Shown one piece after another: positions 1-10,776 of a DNA stretch of 64,000 nucleotides. Position 1 is the stretch's first letter, and every line of letters begins with the position of its first letter. The notes beneath the pieces were generated by a model. It did not search any database, was not told where the DNA came from, and saw nothing but the letters and a program-made list of their open reading frames with translations. Location: the NCBI RefSeq assembly GCF_032854445.1, contig NC_088304.1, positions 5,458,001 to 5,522,000 of the forward strand, given 5' to 3'. The DNA is from Liolophura sinensis (taxonomy: Eukaryota > Mollusca > Polyplacophora > Chitonida > Chitonidae). The translations under genes were made by a program, and so were the position numbers.

Positions 1-100
1 TGTATGTGTTCATAAGACACTGTGGGGAGTTTACCACACAGGTCTTTGATATGCAAATCGTGAACTTCATTTGGAAATCCATGTACTATGAAATACTGAG
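1..100 (-). CDS. Probable internal coding exon, cut by the window edge
   Basis: On the minus strand a pyrimidine-rich tract ending in CACCACAG (plus 101-120 read in reverse) looks like a good splice acceptor. From base 100 down to base 1 only one frame is open: the one in which the first two bases (CT) complete a codon begun in the previous exon. It runs 32 codons to the edge without a stop and starts QYFIVHGFPNEVHDL. The other two frames stop within 12 codons. The peptide is varied and not repeat-like, but I do not recognise its family. A weaker copy of part of this segment lies just upstream (120-182), so a repeat origin is possible. The donor lies outside the window. Open frame and acceptor are seen; exon status is inferred. 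Confidence 0.42.
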
Positions 101-182
101 CTGTGGTGAAAATAAAAAAGGACTTTGATATGCAAATCACTATGTACGATTGGCTATCTATGTACTATGTACTGTGGGTGGC
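41..182. repeat. Degenerate tandem duplication with two octamer (POU-like) motifs
   Basis: The 16-mer CTTTGATATGCAAATC occurs at about 44-59 and again at about 123-138, and both are followed by related text ending near CTATG and CTGTGG. Each copy holds ATGCAAAT (51-58 and 130-137), the consensus octamer for POU-domain factors. The first copy lies inside the probable exon, where it would encode part of DLHIK, so a regulatory role is only a possibility. Confidence 0.45.
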
Positions 183-369
183 CTCTGCAATACTATGATT
201 GGCCAAAAACTGGACACCAAAAACTGGACACCGACACCGCCACGGCTAGCATCTGATCCTTATCTCACAATACCTCTCCCTACTTCGTACAGGCCGGCTA
301 ATAAATCATCAGATTAAGATATTGTCATTATATTATGACTGAAGAGAAGAACTTGTACACCCGATACTG

Positions 370-591
370 GTGGTGACAAAATACTATAACAGAAATAACT
401 GGCACTATACAGATCCTAGAGCAATGAGGAACTATAGAGTGAAAGTCGTGACCTTGACGTCTTGGGATGAGCATTTGCTGAGAAGAGTTGGTAATCCGTT
501 TAACTATGTCGAACAGTGGGAGCAGACCCGTGAGCAAGTAACCAATGATGGAGTGTTAAGCCTGAGTGTTGTCCTGTCACTGCCCAGCTGA
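370..591 (+). other. Non-repetitive open frame of 73 codons, function unknown
   Basis: The frame is open from GTG 370 to TGA 589-591, with its first ATG at 424. The predicted peptide is varied (for example RVKVVTLTSWDEHLLRRV) and not built of repeats. An AG at about 401 could be an acceptor, but the pyrimidine tract is poor. It may be an exon, a decayed mobile-element fragment or chance. I recognise no domain. Confidence 0.15.
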
Positions 592-1408
592 GCTCAGTCG
601 CCGGTGGGAGTGTTCTACACTGACTTCAGCAGATATGTCTCTGGAGAGGTAATCAAGCAATCGAGGCTGACCAGATCATAACGACGGTTGGAGATCCATC
701 TTCATCATGCGGCAGAGACATACACTGACACTCTTGCATTGACTCTCTCATCCAGGCTGAGAAATTTAGTCAGAAAATTTGGCTGGGAAATTAAGAGACT
801 GATTACTCCACTAATTGCAAGCTGTTAATGAATCTAACAAAAGGCTTCAAACCACCCCAATCTCATTGATATGAAGACAGCCCATTTTCTTCCTTTAGAC
901 AGCCCATTTTCTTCCTTTAAATGAACTGAAATTCAGTTAAGGGCGACATCACTCTTTAAAGCCAGATTTGCATTTTATCTGACAGACTTTTGTTCAAATA
1001 AAATTCAAACTGAGAAACTGGAATTTGCGTTGTATGAACAGTAGCGCTCAAAACCACGTCAGTATAACTGTTTTGTGTATGTTATGAACAATGGTACATT
1101 TATGGTAAACGTAGTTTACAGAGCATACCTCCAATATGTTAGACATGATGATCATGCATTCTCAAAAAAAACTGAAATGTCTTTCAGAAATTTACAAAGA
1201 AAACATCATCTGGCAGTCTAAGGATGAGTGAATGTAAACAAAAATCCTCTCAGTCTATCACAGATGCCATCATTCTGATCTGGATTTAAACAAAACTGCA
1301 TCCTGAGATCAGGGCATGAAATTGCGCTAGATTTTCGAAAACAAGATTTTAACATCACCACATGCCACATGCAATCAGTATCAATTATTTATTTTAAAAT
1401 ACATATCT
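592..1408. other. Gene-poor stretch
   Basis: Unique-looking AT-rich sequence. Two adjacent copies of a short C-rich phrase (AGCCCATTTTCTTCCTTTA) lie near 879-918. An AATAAA at about 998 is unsupported as a polyadenylation site. I see no gene. Confidence 0.4.
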
Positions 1409-1580
1409 ACAAAGTGCATTTCCCTGAAACACAGCATGTAGTGTACAAAGTGCAGATCCCTGAAGCACAGCATGTACTGTCCAAAGTGCATTTCACTGAA
1501 ATATAACATGTAGTGTACAAAGTGCATTTCACTGAAATGTAACATGTACTGTACCAAGTGTATTTCACTGAAATGTAACA
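1409..1580. repeat. 36-bp minisatellite, about 4.7 copies
   Basis: Units start at 1409, 1445, 1481, 1517 and 1553, each near ACAAAGTGCATTTCACTGAA followed by an ACATGTAGTGT-like end. The period is a multiple of three, so both strands show a 12-residue peptide repeat, which I read as an artefact. ACAAAGTG also forms the core of the 39-kb array. Confidence 0.9.
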
Positions 1581-1676
1581 AGAGCAGTTCATGGAAATAT
1601 ACATCTTCATTCGAAACAAAAAATAAACTAATAGAGGAGCATGTTGTTTATAAGAATCATAAACAGACAACCTCCT

Positions 1677-1693
1677 CCCCCCCCCCCCCCCCC
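1677..1693. repeat. Poly-C tract
   Basis: Seventeen consecutive C flanked by further C-rich sequence. It is a slippage-prone homopolymer whose length may be uncertain in the assembly. Confidence 0.9.
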
Positions 1694-1852
1694 GCCCTCC
1701 TTTCACCTCCTCTTATCTACCAACTATCCGACAGACTGCAAATAACAGCATGTTTTCCATGAGTCTTTTGAACCTGCTAAATGCACTGACTGAAAGCCTG
1801 TCAACTAACAAATATTAAAGAAAAATCCTTCATCTGGCAAGGTCTAATGCCT

Positions 1853-2138
1853 ATTTATTTATTTATTTATTTATTTGATTGGTGTTTTACGCCGTACTCA
1901 AAAATATTTCACTTATATGACAGAGGCCAACATCATGATAGGAGGAAACATGGCAGCACTAAAGCTACTGGCAAGAATGGTTCATATTTTAATAGCATAA
2001 AATCACAAAATGCTTTCAGGGGCTCTTCAGCAGTAGATGGGAAGATCTTCCAACAAACCTGCGGACAGTCATGGGTATAAATGAAATATTCCTGAGTGCT
2101 GCGTAAAACACCAATCAAGTAAATAAATAAATAAATCA
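1853..2138. mobile_element. Two SINE-A ends in inverted orientation
   Basis: The left part (to about 1935) is (TTTA)n followed by TTGATTGGTGTTTTACGCC and CTCAAAAATATTTCACTTA, the reverse of the family 3' end. The right part (about 2078-2138) is the same end in forward orientation, finishing CACCAATCAAG plus (TAAA)n. The centre is not recognisable SINE. A similar head-to-head arrangement occurs at 17241-17548. Confidence 0.65.
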
Positions 2139-2139
2139 C

Positions 2140-2290
2140 ACAGCATTGAAAGCCTGACTTATGCCACTCTTAGGTGGTGCTAGACTGGGGTTCAATCCTG
2201 GGTCAGGCCTAAGGCTCTAAAAAGTGGCAGCCATGGCCGGGCTGCTGGCAAGTACATTGCAAGTAGGGTCCATAGTTTAATTGTATTGAA
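2140..2290 (+). mobile_element. tRNA-derived SINE fragment
   Basis: GGGGTTCAATCCTGGGTC at about 2192 matches the RNA polymerase III B-box (GGTTCRANNCC). About 40 bases upstream is GCCTGACTTATGCCACTC, a possible degenerate A-box region. The later text (CTGCTGGCAAG) resembles the SINE-A body. The placement as a SINE is inferred from these motifs. Confidence 0.4.
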
Positions 2291-2310
2291 AGGCAAAACG
2301 CAAGGATTAA

Positions 2311-2450
2311 ATTTATTTATTTATTTATTTAATTGGTATTTTACGCTGTACTCAAGACTATTTCACTTGCACGACGGCGGCTAGCATTACGGTGGGAGGA
2401 AACTGGGCAGAGCCGGGGGGAAACCCATGACCATCCATTGGTTGCTCAAG
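2311..2450 (-). mobile_element. SINE-A copy, truncated
   Basis: It starts with (TTTA)n and TTAATTGGTATTTTACGC, then shows TTTCACTTGCACGACGGCGG and GGTGGGAGGAAACTGGGCAG, ending in GGGGAAACCCATGACCATCC. The tRNA-like head is missing. Confidence 0.75.
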
Positions 2451-3318
2451 GATTATAAGATTAACTGATGCCACTATGATGGCCAATGACAAGTACATGG
2501 CAGGAATGGATTAAACTAATTCTACGTTCATGATAGTCTACAAAACAAACAGCTGATGAATGCACTGTACTAGTAAATAACAGTTTTGAGTGGTCAGTTT
2601 TAAGATCCTGAATTTTTCTTCCTTTTATAGAAATACAGGCCAGCTAAAGAAAATATCATTATCAAAATTTACAGTATTAATTACTTTTCAAATCAGGCAC
2701 TTGGCATTTAATCTCATTCATGTAGCTATGCTCCGCCAGGCATCATGACCTTATTAAGGCTATCAAAGACGGCATAAAAATCAATCGCTTCACCTATGGA
2801 TCGATAACTGGATAATGTATACTACTTGTCTTCAGATTTATCATCAAACACAGATGTTCTCCTGGAATCATTCAGAAATAAAAATAACAGGGACTTTGAT
2901 TGTTCCTAATTGGGCACACCCTAAATTTACATCTGACATGAAAACTTGACCTCTAGCTCCAACCCATTAGTGCTCTCTACATCCACAATGCAATATTTAC
3001 CACTGTTTTATTTCTGTTAAACATCTGAGCTCTCAAACAGTTGGGCACTTAAACTAATCAAGTTGTTTTAAAGCTAGCCAGTAATTAAAGTGGAAAATAA
3101 TGGTTTACCAATAACAAGTTTGGCTTTCATACAACTTTCTTTCATTCACAGGCTTAAAAAGCTCTTGGCTGGCATCATTTCAAATTGCATTTTATGAAAA
3201 AAAATCTTTACACATGGTTGCAAGTTTGGGTTCAAAACCTTCAATTTTTGTCTAAACATGGCCCTGCGCTGATTGGCTATGTTAACTGTAATCATCTCAA
3301 TACAACATATAGAACTGT
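2451..3318. other. Gene-poor stretch
   Basis: AT-rich, non-repetitive sequence with no supported exon. A TATAAAAGG-like string occurs on the minus strand near 2624 and is unsupported as a promoter. Confidence 0.4.
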
Positions 3319-3536
3319 TTTTATTTATTTATTTATTTATTTGCTTGGTGTTTTCACCAACATTTCACTTATACAACAGCAGCCAGCATTAGGGTGGGAG
3401 AAAACCAGGCATAGTTCGGGGGAAACCCACAACCATTCGCAGATTGCTGGTAAACCTTCTCACCAACGGCCAGAGGGGAAGCCAGCATGAGTTGGACTTG
3501 AACTCACAGCGACCGCATTGGTGGGATGCTGGACTG
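3319..3536 (-). mobile_element. SINE-A copy, nearly full body
   Basis: The (TTTA)n end is followed by the family body, then GCCAGCATGAGTTGGACTTG. On the minus strand this gives AGTTCAAGTCC, a good B-box, as expected for a tRNA-derived head. A short deletion removed the usual TTTTACGCCGTACTCAAG portion. Confidence 0.8.
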
Positions 3537-3539
3537 CTT

Positions 3540-4290
3540 TTAATCTTGGAATTAAAGTATACAATTTTAGGTTTATTATATCACATTGACCATGTATTAA
3601 TTTTCATAACATGCACAATATTTAGAAACACCCATTAATTCAGACACATTAAACTGATTAAGGTGACTTTCAATGAAAACTTTAGAAAAACACATTATGT
3701 GTTTATTACTATTGGGATTTTGTATGGTCAGAAGGCTGTACGCATCTTGCCTTGGTTACCGCTCAACAAATAGGGGATGTTTCGAGTTCCCACTCTTTTA
3801 TCACTGAAGGTAAAAAAATATGTCATACTGTACCCTGTGACCTGTCAGAAATGTTTTTTCTTATTTTTGATTACATTGACTATAACATGCGCACCTGTAA
3901 AAGGTTTCTGCAAAGGTTAATTAGACTAAATGAATAATGGAGGAAACTGAGGAACTGGGGGAACATTAAGACGTTCCTGAAATAAAGCAGTGATTATAGT
4001 CTATCCAGAAAATGGCAAAACAGGTGATTGGGAAATTAATGGTGACAACTCACTTGATCATAACAGAAGTGGTGTTTCTACCTTTAGTGACAAAAATTTG
4101 AACTTGAAACTCCCCTATTGTACACACTGTTCTCTTGATGCCAAATGAAACTGTGAATCGCACTCCTATGTTAAAGGACACACATTTGCAGCGGCTATAA
4201 CATAGCTGTGAATCTCAAGGTCATCTTACACCTGGCCTCTCATTATTAAAGTAAATTATCCATAAATTCCAGCACATACACGGACAACAT
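3540..4290. other. Gene-poor stretch
   Basis: Low-complexity AT-rich sequence. A 61-codon open frame near 3752-3937 has no splice or start context that I trust. Nothing else is recognised. Confidence 0.4.
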
Positions 4291-4640
4291 TTGTACACGA
4301 TTGATAAAGATGACTTATTGATCCAGACAACAAAAACTCTTCGAAATTTACTTGTACGCAGGTAACAAAAACAAGAATTCCTGAATTTGAAACACCTGAT
4401 CCAAAGATTTAGCTTGTTTCATTTCGGGCAACAACATAATTACCAGAGACAAATGAACCATTTTTTGTAGTCACATGGCCATCATGGCATCATGTCAGTG
4501 TCTTCCATGGCTGGAATCTTTATAACTGGACAACAAATGTTCCTCGTGTGTGGGTGACCGATATTCTAGACCACTTGACAACGGAATCCAAAAATCACGT
4601 TTTCAACAACAAATGTTATCCATGTGCATGGTGTTTTCGA
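4291..4640. repeat. Dispersed repeat, copy 1 of a pair
   Basis: It shares order and wording with 15500-15810: ATCCAGACAACAAAA, ACAAGAATTCCTGA, TTGATCCAAAGATT-like, AGCTTGTTTCA-like, and near the end CACTTGACA and ACAAATG followed by TCC. The copies are diverged with small indels. No terminal inverted repeat or coding frame was found. Confidence 0.6.
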
Positions 4641-4684
4641 AATATTGCAAAGAAATAAATCAGAAGTTATGATTATCCATATGG

Positions 4685-5490
4685 CCTAAACACAGGAACC
4701 ATGGAGAATACCATGGAAGAATGAATGGTTCCTAAACACAGGAACCATGGAGAATACCATGGAAGAATGAATGGTTCCTAAACACAGGACCATGGAGAAT
4801 ACCATGGAAGAATGAATGGTTCCTAAACACAGGAACCATGGAGAATACCATGGAAGAATGAATGGTTCCTAAACACAGGAACCATGGAGAATACCATGGA
4901 AGAATGAATGGTTCCTAAACACAGTAACCATGGAGAATACCATGGAAGAATGAATGGTTCCTAAACACAGGACCATGGAAAATACCATGGAAGAATGAAT
5001 GGTTCCTAAACACAGGAACCATGGAGAATACCATGGAAGAATGAATGATTCCTAAACACAGTAACCATGGAGAATACCATGGAAGAATGAATGGTTCCTA
5101 AACACAGTAACCATGGAGAATACCATGGAAGAATGAATGGTTCCTAAACACAGAACTATGGAAAATATCATGGAAGAATGAATGGCTCCTAAACACAGGA
5201 GCCATGGAGAATACCATGGAAGAAAGAATGCTTCCTAAACACAGGAACCATGGAAAATATCATGAAAGAATACATGGAGAATATCATGAAAGACTGAATG
5301 GTTCCTAAACACAGGAACCATGGAGAATATCATGGAAGAATGCATGCTTCCTAAACACAGGAACCATGGAGAACACCACGAAAGAATGAATGGTTCCTAA
5401 ACACAGGAACCATGGAGAATACCATGGAAGAATGAATGGTTCCTAAACACAATAACCATGGAGAATATGAATGGTTCCCTAACACCGGCA
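4685..5490. repeat. 46-bp minisatellite, about 17 copies, hairpin-forming unit
   Basis: The unit reads CCTAAACACAGGAACCATGG, then AGAATACCATGGAAGAATGA, then ATGGTT. AGGAACCAT and ATGGTTCCT within each repeat are perfect inverted complements, with two further CCATGG boxes inside. Early units are nearly identical and later ones (5150-5370) are more diverged. Confidence 0.93.
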
Positions 5491-5727
5491 GAGTATTTAT
5501 TTTCAAAAATAAAAATGATCATTCACTGTAGCCAATGAAGATTTCTACATATCTAAATTACCAAGTTTCCTGCTCAGAGCATTAATGTATATTTGTGGTT
5601 ATGCAGTATTATATTACAAGACAATGGTGATACATCACAGTATCATTTAATTCTAAAATGGCACAACAATCAAACAAATTGCCAATCCTGATGCCAAAAA
5701 CAAAACAAGCCCATTATCATGCCTTAC
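5491..5727. other. Intron-like AT-rich sequence
   Basis: Unique AT-rich sequence between the minisatellite and the donor of the next candidate exon. It begins on the minus strand with GTAAGGCATG. Confidence 0.35.
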
Positions 5728-5781
5728 CTTCAAATACAGGCTCAAGCCCATTGACCTGAGAGCGCCAATGTTTGTACATGG
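5728..5781 (-). CDS. Candidate small coding exon (phase 1 in, phase 1 out)
   Basis: On the minus strand TTTGAAG is followed by GTAAGG, a strong donor, after base 5728. CTTATCTGTACCACAG before 5781 is a usable acceptor. The 54 bases between encode, in the phase-1 frame, an MYKHWRSQVNGLEPVFE-like peptide. It could instead be a first exon starting at ATG 5779 (GCCATG context). Its exit phase matches the entry phase of the exon at 1-100. A second frame also contains an ATG (MGLSLYLK), so frame choice is not certain. Confidence 0.3.
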
Positions 5782-7241
5782 CTGTGGTACAGATAAGTGG
5801 TATACAAGCGGAAATTCTCCCAGGGTGGATTATCGCAAATCACGGCTGGGCTTACGGCTATCAAGGGAGAGATAGAATTAGCTAAGATCCACAACGGCGA
5901 TACAGTGCAATACCCATGAGCTGCCTGCTTCCTCATCGACTTGAAACCATGCTCGTGATAAATGAAGATTTGACGGCTATCCACTGGCTAGCCTGGAAAT
6001 CAGGCTTCAGGCTTCACCTTGATCTTCGCTCCATCACCAACACGATCAACATGTCCAACTGAAGCCCGACTGACGAAAAGAGAAAAAGTGAGTTGGCTGA
6101 GATCTGCTACTACAGTGTGTAAGGTGAGGACATTTGCAGTCAGGTCGGAGCTGACAGAGATTCAATGATTACTAATTAAGTGCTTCACCTCTGCTTGCGG
6201 GCCTCGCACCCGGGGTGGAAAGGTGTTACCCTGATGATACGCATATATCTCTCCCCTGGAAGATCCTGACAATTCAGCCGTTCAACTCGAGCCACGCACA
6301 TGGCCGATCCCGGCCAGAGAGAGAGAGAGAGAGAGCCATGTGGTTATGTCCAGGCACTGGTATGTTGAAATCTCGGTGAGAAGTAGCCCATTAAGCATGG
6401 TCTACTCACTTCTGGCTGATGTAGAGGCCTGGAGGTGGAGGCTCACTACTTCACAGTGGTTAATAGTGAAATTCTTTTGGTCTCTGTGTCCTAAACCAAT
6501 TAGCCTGATCCCAGAATTCCCACGCTCAAATGTATGTGTCAAAAGTTCACACACAGTGTGCACGTAATAACATAAGCAATCTGAAATCATCACTTGCAAC
6601 GTTTATACAAATGATATTCTATAAAACCTAAGGCTTCAATATAGATAACTCTTCTTTCGTCAAAATGCATTAAAATGCATCACAGGTGTGGCTAAAAGGT
6701 TAGGTAAAATCAGGCCACATAGGAGTTGATAGGAATTCATTCACAGTGGCAGAAACTTCCCTGAACTTTCATGAATTGCACCGCTATACAATAATAGCAG
6801 AAAATGTCAATACATCAACATCTTGTATCACCAAGGACATCACAGAACCACCTGAAGATTGGAGAGCGGTTTACGTGAGACGTTCAGGCTAACATCTGTA
6901 GATCCATGTACAGTTAACTGCACCCAACCCAGTAGGTTTGGTAATCTTACAGTGCAGGTACATGTATATGCCTGTGCTCTTAGAAGTCTACAGAATACAT
7001 ACACACCTGGCACAAATATCAATCAGCCTGTATCCAGGTTCACCTGTGTGCTAACCTCCACATAGGTTAGCTTGTATACGCACATTTATGAATATCTTAT
7101 ACGCTGTCAGTGATTTGCCCCAGGACACCCCCGAAGTAAGTAGGCTTAGTTAATTTCAGGGAATTCATAATAATCTGATAATTCTTCACACTGTATATTT
7201 CATGACACTAGGCTGGAACTTTGCCAAGCAGCAGTCAGGCT
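5782..7241. other. Gene-poor stretch with an (AG)10 microsatellite
   Basis: Mostly unique sequence. (AG)10 lies at 6316-6335. Open frames at 5742-5984 and 6340-6599 run in several frames without supporting splice sites. No gene is called. Confidence 0.4.
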
Positions 7242-7294
7242 TATATAAAGGGAAATGCTAGCTGCCTGTTAGAACTGGTCCCTGCGAATCACAG
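7242..7294 (+). promoter_or_regulatory. Candidate TATA promoter with a short first exon
   Basis: TATATAAAG at 7242-7250 is a consensus TATA box. Initiation would fall near 7272. The transcript would meet CACAG followed by GTAAGCC, a strong donor after 7294. An acceptor-like CTTCTTTGATGCCAG lies 56 bases on. The set is suggestive but short motifs of this kind arise by chance. Confidence 0.25.
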
Positions 7295-7341
7295 GTAAGC
7301 CTATACACATTTAACTATTCACCTGCCTTTGATCTTCTTTG

Positions 7342-7473
7342 ATGCCAGGTGTACGAAAAAATTACTGCGCAGCAGGAAAGACATTTTTTCGTAAACACAT
7401 AAATATGTTAGCTCTTATTCCAGAAACTGACATGACCCAGAGTCATCAGGAGACAAATTTTATTCTATTGTGA
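7342..7473 (+). CDS. Small open frame downstream of the TATA site, unknown
   Basis: From ATG 7342 to TGA 7471-7473 it would encode 43 residues starting MPGVRKNYCAAGKTF. The ATG overlaps the possible acceptor at 7348, so either the site or the ORF may be real, not both. No domain is recognised. Confidence 0.13.
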   Translation: MPGVRKNYCAAGKTFFRKHINMLALIPETDMTQSHQETNFILL

Positions 7474-7692
7474 GGATTTGTTTTGTGCACATGGAAAACA
7501 CCCGGTGTATGACCTGTTGAAAGTGACTGTAAATGACTTGCCTGTTCACCACAAACATACACTGTAAGTTTGAAGAGAATATTTAACCACTTTACTACAA
7601 ACTAAAGTTCGGCATGTAGACATGCACCTTATGATGCACATGGTCATGAAACGATATTTATAATAATGCCAACACTTAAGTTTTCTCTAATA

Positions 7693-7862
7693 GGGAGTGA
7701 GTGAGTGCTCAGGGTTTAATGTCGTATTTAACAATTATCCAGTAAGATGACAATGAAGGAGTCCTTAGAATGCATGTACTGTGTCTCCTTGTTGCAGGAC
7801 TGACATCCACTGCTTTTTTATCTAGTGCTGCTTCACTGCAATGACTTTAAAACTGAAGTAAG
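7693..7862 (-). mobile_element. SINE-B copy, truncated
   Basis: GAGTGAGTGAGTGCTCAGGG and TTTAATGTCGTATTTAACAA begin it, followed by a pyrimidine-rich TGTCTCCTTGTTGCAGGACT segment and ATCTAGTGCTGCTTCACTGC. The same order occurs in the full-length copy at 42430-42782. The tRNA-like head is missing. Confidence 0.7.
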
Positions 7863-8289
7863 TTAAGTCCAATATTCCCAGTCAGCCGCAAACTTCATCA
7901 AAGGTGAAGGAATCAATCAGAACCCAGCAAATGTGTCAGCTGAAAAATAAACTTCAGGTGAAATACACTATTACAGGTAATGATAAGGGAAAAAAAGTTT
8001 TAAGATACCGGGGTTTAAATTGATCATTACCACTGTTTAAAAGTGTCAAATAAATAAACTGAGGCTGGGTAATTTAATTCAGAAAACACACTCAGTGTTA
8101 CCAAAAACACAAATTACTGTGTAATTTGTAACCTGCACAAACTGCACCTTAACAAACCTTCAGAAAGATTTCATGAATATAAGTTGCTTCATTTTGTTTT
8201 ATTTGCATTACAACAGGTTGCTTCAGTGAAAACAGTCATTATTATTCGGTTATTCTGCAATAATTAAGATGTTACAATATCATTATATG
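7863..8289. other. Gene-poor stretch
   Basis: AT-rich unique sequence. TACAG|GTAATG at about 7977 resembles a plus-strand donor but has no partner. Confidence 0.35.
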
Positions 8290-9745
8290 TCAGTATGGTG
8301 GAATCAGCAACGTTCACAGAGGACAGCCACATCTGGTTTCAGTGTGTTGCATATTGCTTTGGTGGAATCAGCAACGTTCACAGAGGACAGCCACATCCGG
8401 TTTCAGTGTGTTGCACATTGCTTTGGTGGAATCAGCAACGTTCACAGAGGACAGCCACATCCGGTTTCAGTGTGTTGCACATTGCTTTGGTGGAATCAGC
8501 AACATTTACTAAGGACAGCAACATTCAAGATATACAAAGGGCAACCACATTGCGTTGCTTTAGTGGAATCCCTAATGTTCACAGAGGACAGCTACATTCT
8601 GATTCAGTGTAATGTGCGTTGCTTTGATGAAATCAGCAACGCTTACAAAGGGCAGCCACATTCTGATTCAGTGTAATGTGTGTTGCTTTGATGAAATCAG
8701 CAACGCTTACAAAGGGCAGCTTTATTCTGATTCAGTGTCATGTGCGTTGCTTTGATGAAATCAGCAACGCTTACAAAGGGCAGCCTTATTCTGATTCAGT
8801 GTAATGTGCGTTGCTTTGATGAAATCAGCAACGCTTACAAAGGGCAGCCACATTCTGATTCAGTGTAATGTGCATTGCTTTGATGAAATCAGCAACGCTT
8901 ACAAAGGGAAGCTTTATTCTGATTCAGTGTCATGTGCGTTGCTTTATGAAATCAGCAACCCTTACAAAGGGCAGCCACATTCTGATTCAGTGTCATGTGC
9001 GTTGCTTTGATGAAATCAGCAACGCTTACAAAGGGCAGCCATATTCTGATTCAGTGTAATGTGCGTTGCTTTGATGAAATCAGCAACGCATACAAAGGAC
9101 AGCCATATTCTGATTCAGTGTCATGTGCGTTGCTTTGATGAAATCAGCACGCTTACAAAGGCAGCCACATTCTGATTCAGTGTAATGTGTATTGCTTTGA
9201 TGAAATCAGCAACCCTTACAAAGGGAACCTTTTTCTGATTCAGTGTAATGTGCATTGCTTTGATGAAATCAGCAACCCTTACAAAGGAGAGCCACATTCT
9301 GATCCAGTGTAATGTGCGTTGCTTTGATGAAATCAGCAACGCTTACAAAGGACAGCCACATTCTGTTCCAGTGTAATGTGCGTTGTTTTGATGAAATCAG
9401 CAACGCTTACAAAGGACAGCCACATTCTGTTCCAGTGTAATGTGCGTTGCTTTGATGAAATCAGCAACGCTTACAAAGGACAGCCACATTCTGTTCCAGT
9501 GTAATGTGCGTTGCTTTGATGAAATCAGCAATGCTTACAAAGGGCAGCCACATTCTGATCCAGTGTAATGTGCATTGCTTTGATGAAATCAGTGATGTTT
9601 AGAGAGGACAGCCACCTTCTCGTTCACTGTATTGCAAGGTATACAAAGGACAACCACACTGAGTTGCTTTGTGGAACCACCAATGTTCACAGAGGACAGC
9701 CACATTCTGTTTCAGTGTATTGCACGTTGCTTTAGTGGAATCAAA
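8290..9745. repeat. 64-bp minisatellite, about 22 copies in two subfamilies
   Basis: Units share TGGAATCAGCAACGTT or TGAAATCAGCAACGCTTAC, then CAGCCACATTCTG and TTCAGTGT. The first units (8297-8560) use GGTGGAATC with a TTGCACATTGC end. The middle ones use GATGAAATC with AATGTGCGTTGC. The outer units are more diverged. Since 64 is not a multiple of three, the peptide frames shift with each copy and the open frames here are artefacts. Confidence 0.93.
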
Positions 9746-10225
9746 GGAACATAGTCACAGAGTAACTTCAGCGGATCCTCAGCGCATACATTTATAAGCT
9801 GACCACTTTAAGTTCCTGCTAATTAACACAATTTAGGTGAGAATGAAACACAAAATTTGACAATGGTATGCCTGCCACATGATGAATGTTTGGTCTCTGA
9901 GATGGGACAGACAGCCAGAGAAGCAATTCTGTAGCGGTATCAGTAATAACGTATCTGATATATCAACTTAAACGCAATCACTCCTGCATTTAGGTTTAAT
10001 TAATTCTCAAACTTAATATAGCTGTTGAAACATTCTATTGAGGCAGAATAGACGTAAATCAAAAATATCTTGCATTAAGTCTTGTGTGTGCACATAAGCG
10101 TAGTCAAAGAGAGCTGCAATATACCCTCCCCCCCCTCTCCCCCGGCAAACCTCCCAACTCTCACACGCACGACAAATAATCAATAAAAAAAAATGCAGAT
10201 TATTAATCTCATAGCTACATTATTT
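9746..10225. other. Gene-poor stretch with a C-rich tract
   Basis: Unique sequence. A C-rich tract at about 10124-10144 could form an i-motif or G-quadruplex on the other strand. No gene is seen. Confidence 0.35.
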
Positions 10226-10338
10226 TGGATGACATATTCTGTGGGCATTAGTCTGTGTAGACTGATAAAAATTATACTTTTTGTAAAGCCCTGAAATTGG
10301 CCATTCCAGGCAACGCAGTTTTGTATAAAACATCAAAG
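10226..10338 (-). mobile_element. Fragment of MITE family M1
   Basis: Read in reverse it matches the interior of the MITE at 35705-35925: GATGTT..., AAAACT...TTG, ATTGGCCATTT-like, and AAGTATAATTTTTATCAGT. Both termini are missing. Confidence 0.5.
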
Positions 10339-10348
10339 AAACAGGACC

Positions 10349-10668
10349 GGCCCCGATAGCACAGTTGGTAGAGCATCTGCTTTGGGAGACTTTAAAAGAG
10401 GTTGTAACTTCCTCGCTTGTCCTTCAGCAAGACGGGGATAGTGCAACACCTGTTTGCCCCGTATCAGTATAATGGCTTGGGCAGGGCGGCGTACATGCCT
10501 TCAGTAAGTCGTCTCAGTGAAGCAGCACTAGATAAAAGAGCGGTGGAAATCCATCCTGCAACAAGGAGGCACATTACATGAACTCTAAGGATTCCTTTGT
10601 TGTCATAAGACTGAAAAATTGTTAAGTACAATGTTAAACCCCAAGCACACACTCAAAGAAACTAGTGC
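10349..10668 (+). mobile_element. SINE-B copy with a clear tRNA-like head
   Basis: It opens GGCCCCGATAGCACAGTTGG followed by TAGAGC. TAGCACAGTTGG is a perfect A-box (TRGYNNARNNGG). The B-box region is deleted and the sequence passes directly to the SINE-B body (AACTTCCTCGCTTG, GTATCAGTATAATGG, AGCAGCACTAGATAAAAGAG, TTTGTTGTCATAAGACTG), ending in AATGTTAAACCCCAAGCAC. The deletion should make this copy transcriptionally inactive. Confidence 0.8.
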
Positions 10669-10776
10669 ATAAATCACAATGAAAGCTACAGTGAAATAGA
10701 ATACACATAATTAATTACATATTACCTATCTATAATGATGTATTACACTGCATACCAAGCGTGTTGTTTAAATAAA

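Noticed and set aside
8269-9339. Several 60-135 codon frames with a shared peptide repeat
   Set aside because: They arise from the 64-bp array, and shift frame with each unit.
10349-10420. A tRNA gene (GGCCCCGATAGCACAGTTGG...)
   Set aside because: It has a good A-box but no B-box or cloverleaf and runs directly into a SINE body shared with other loci.
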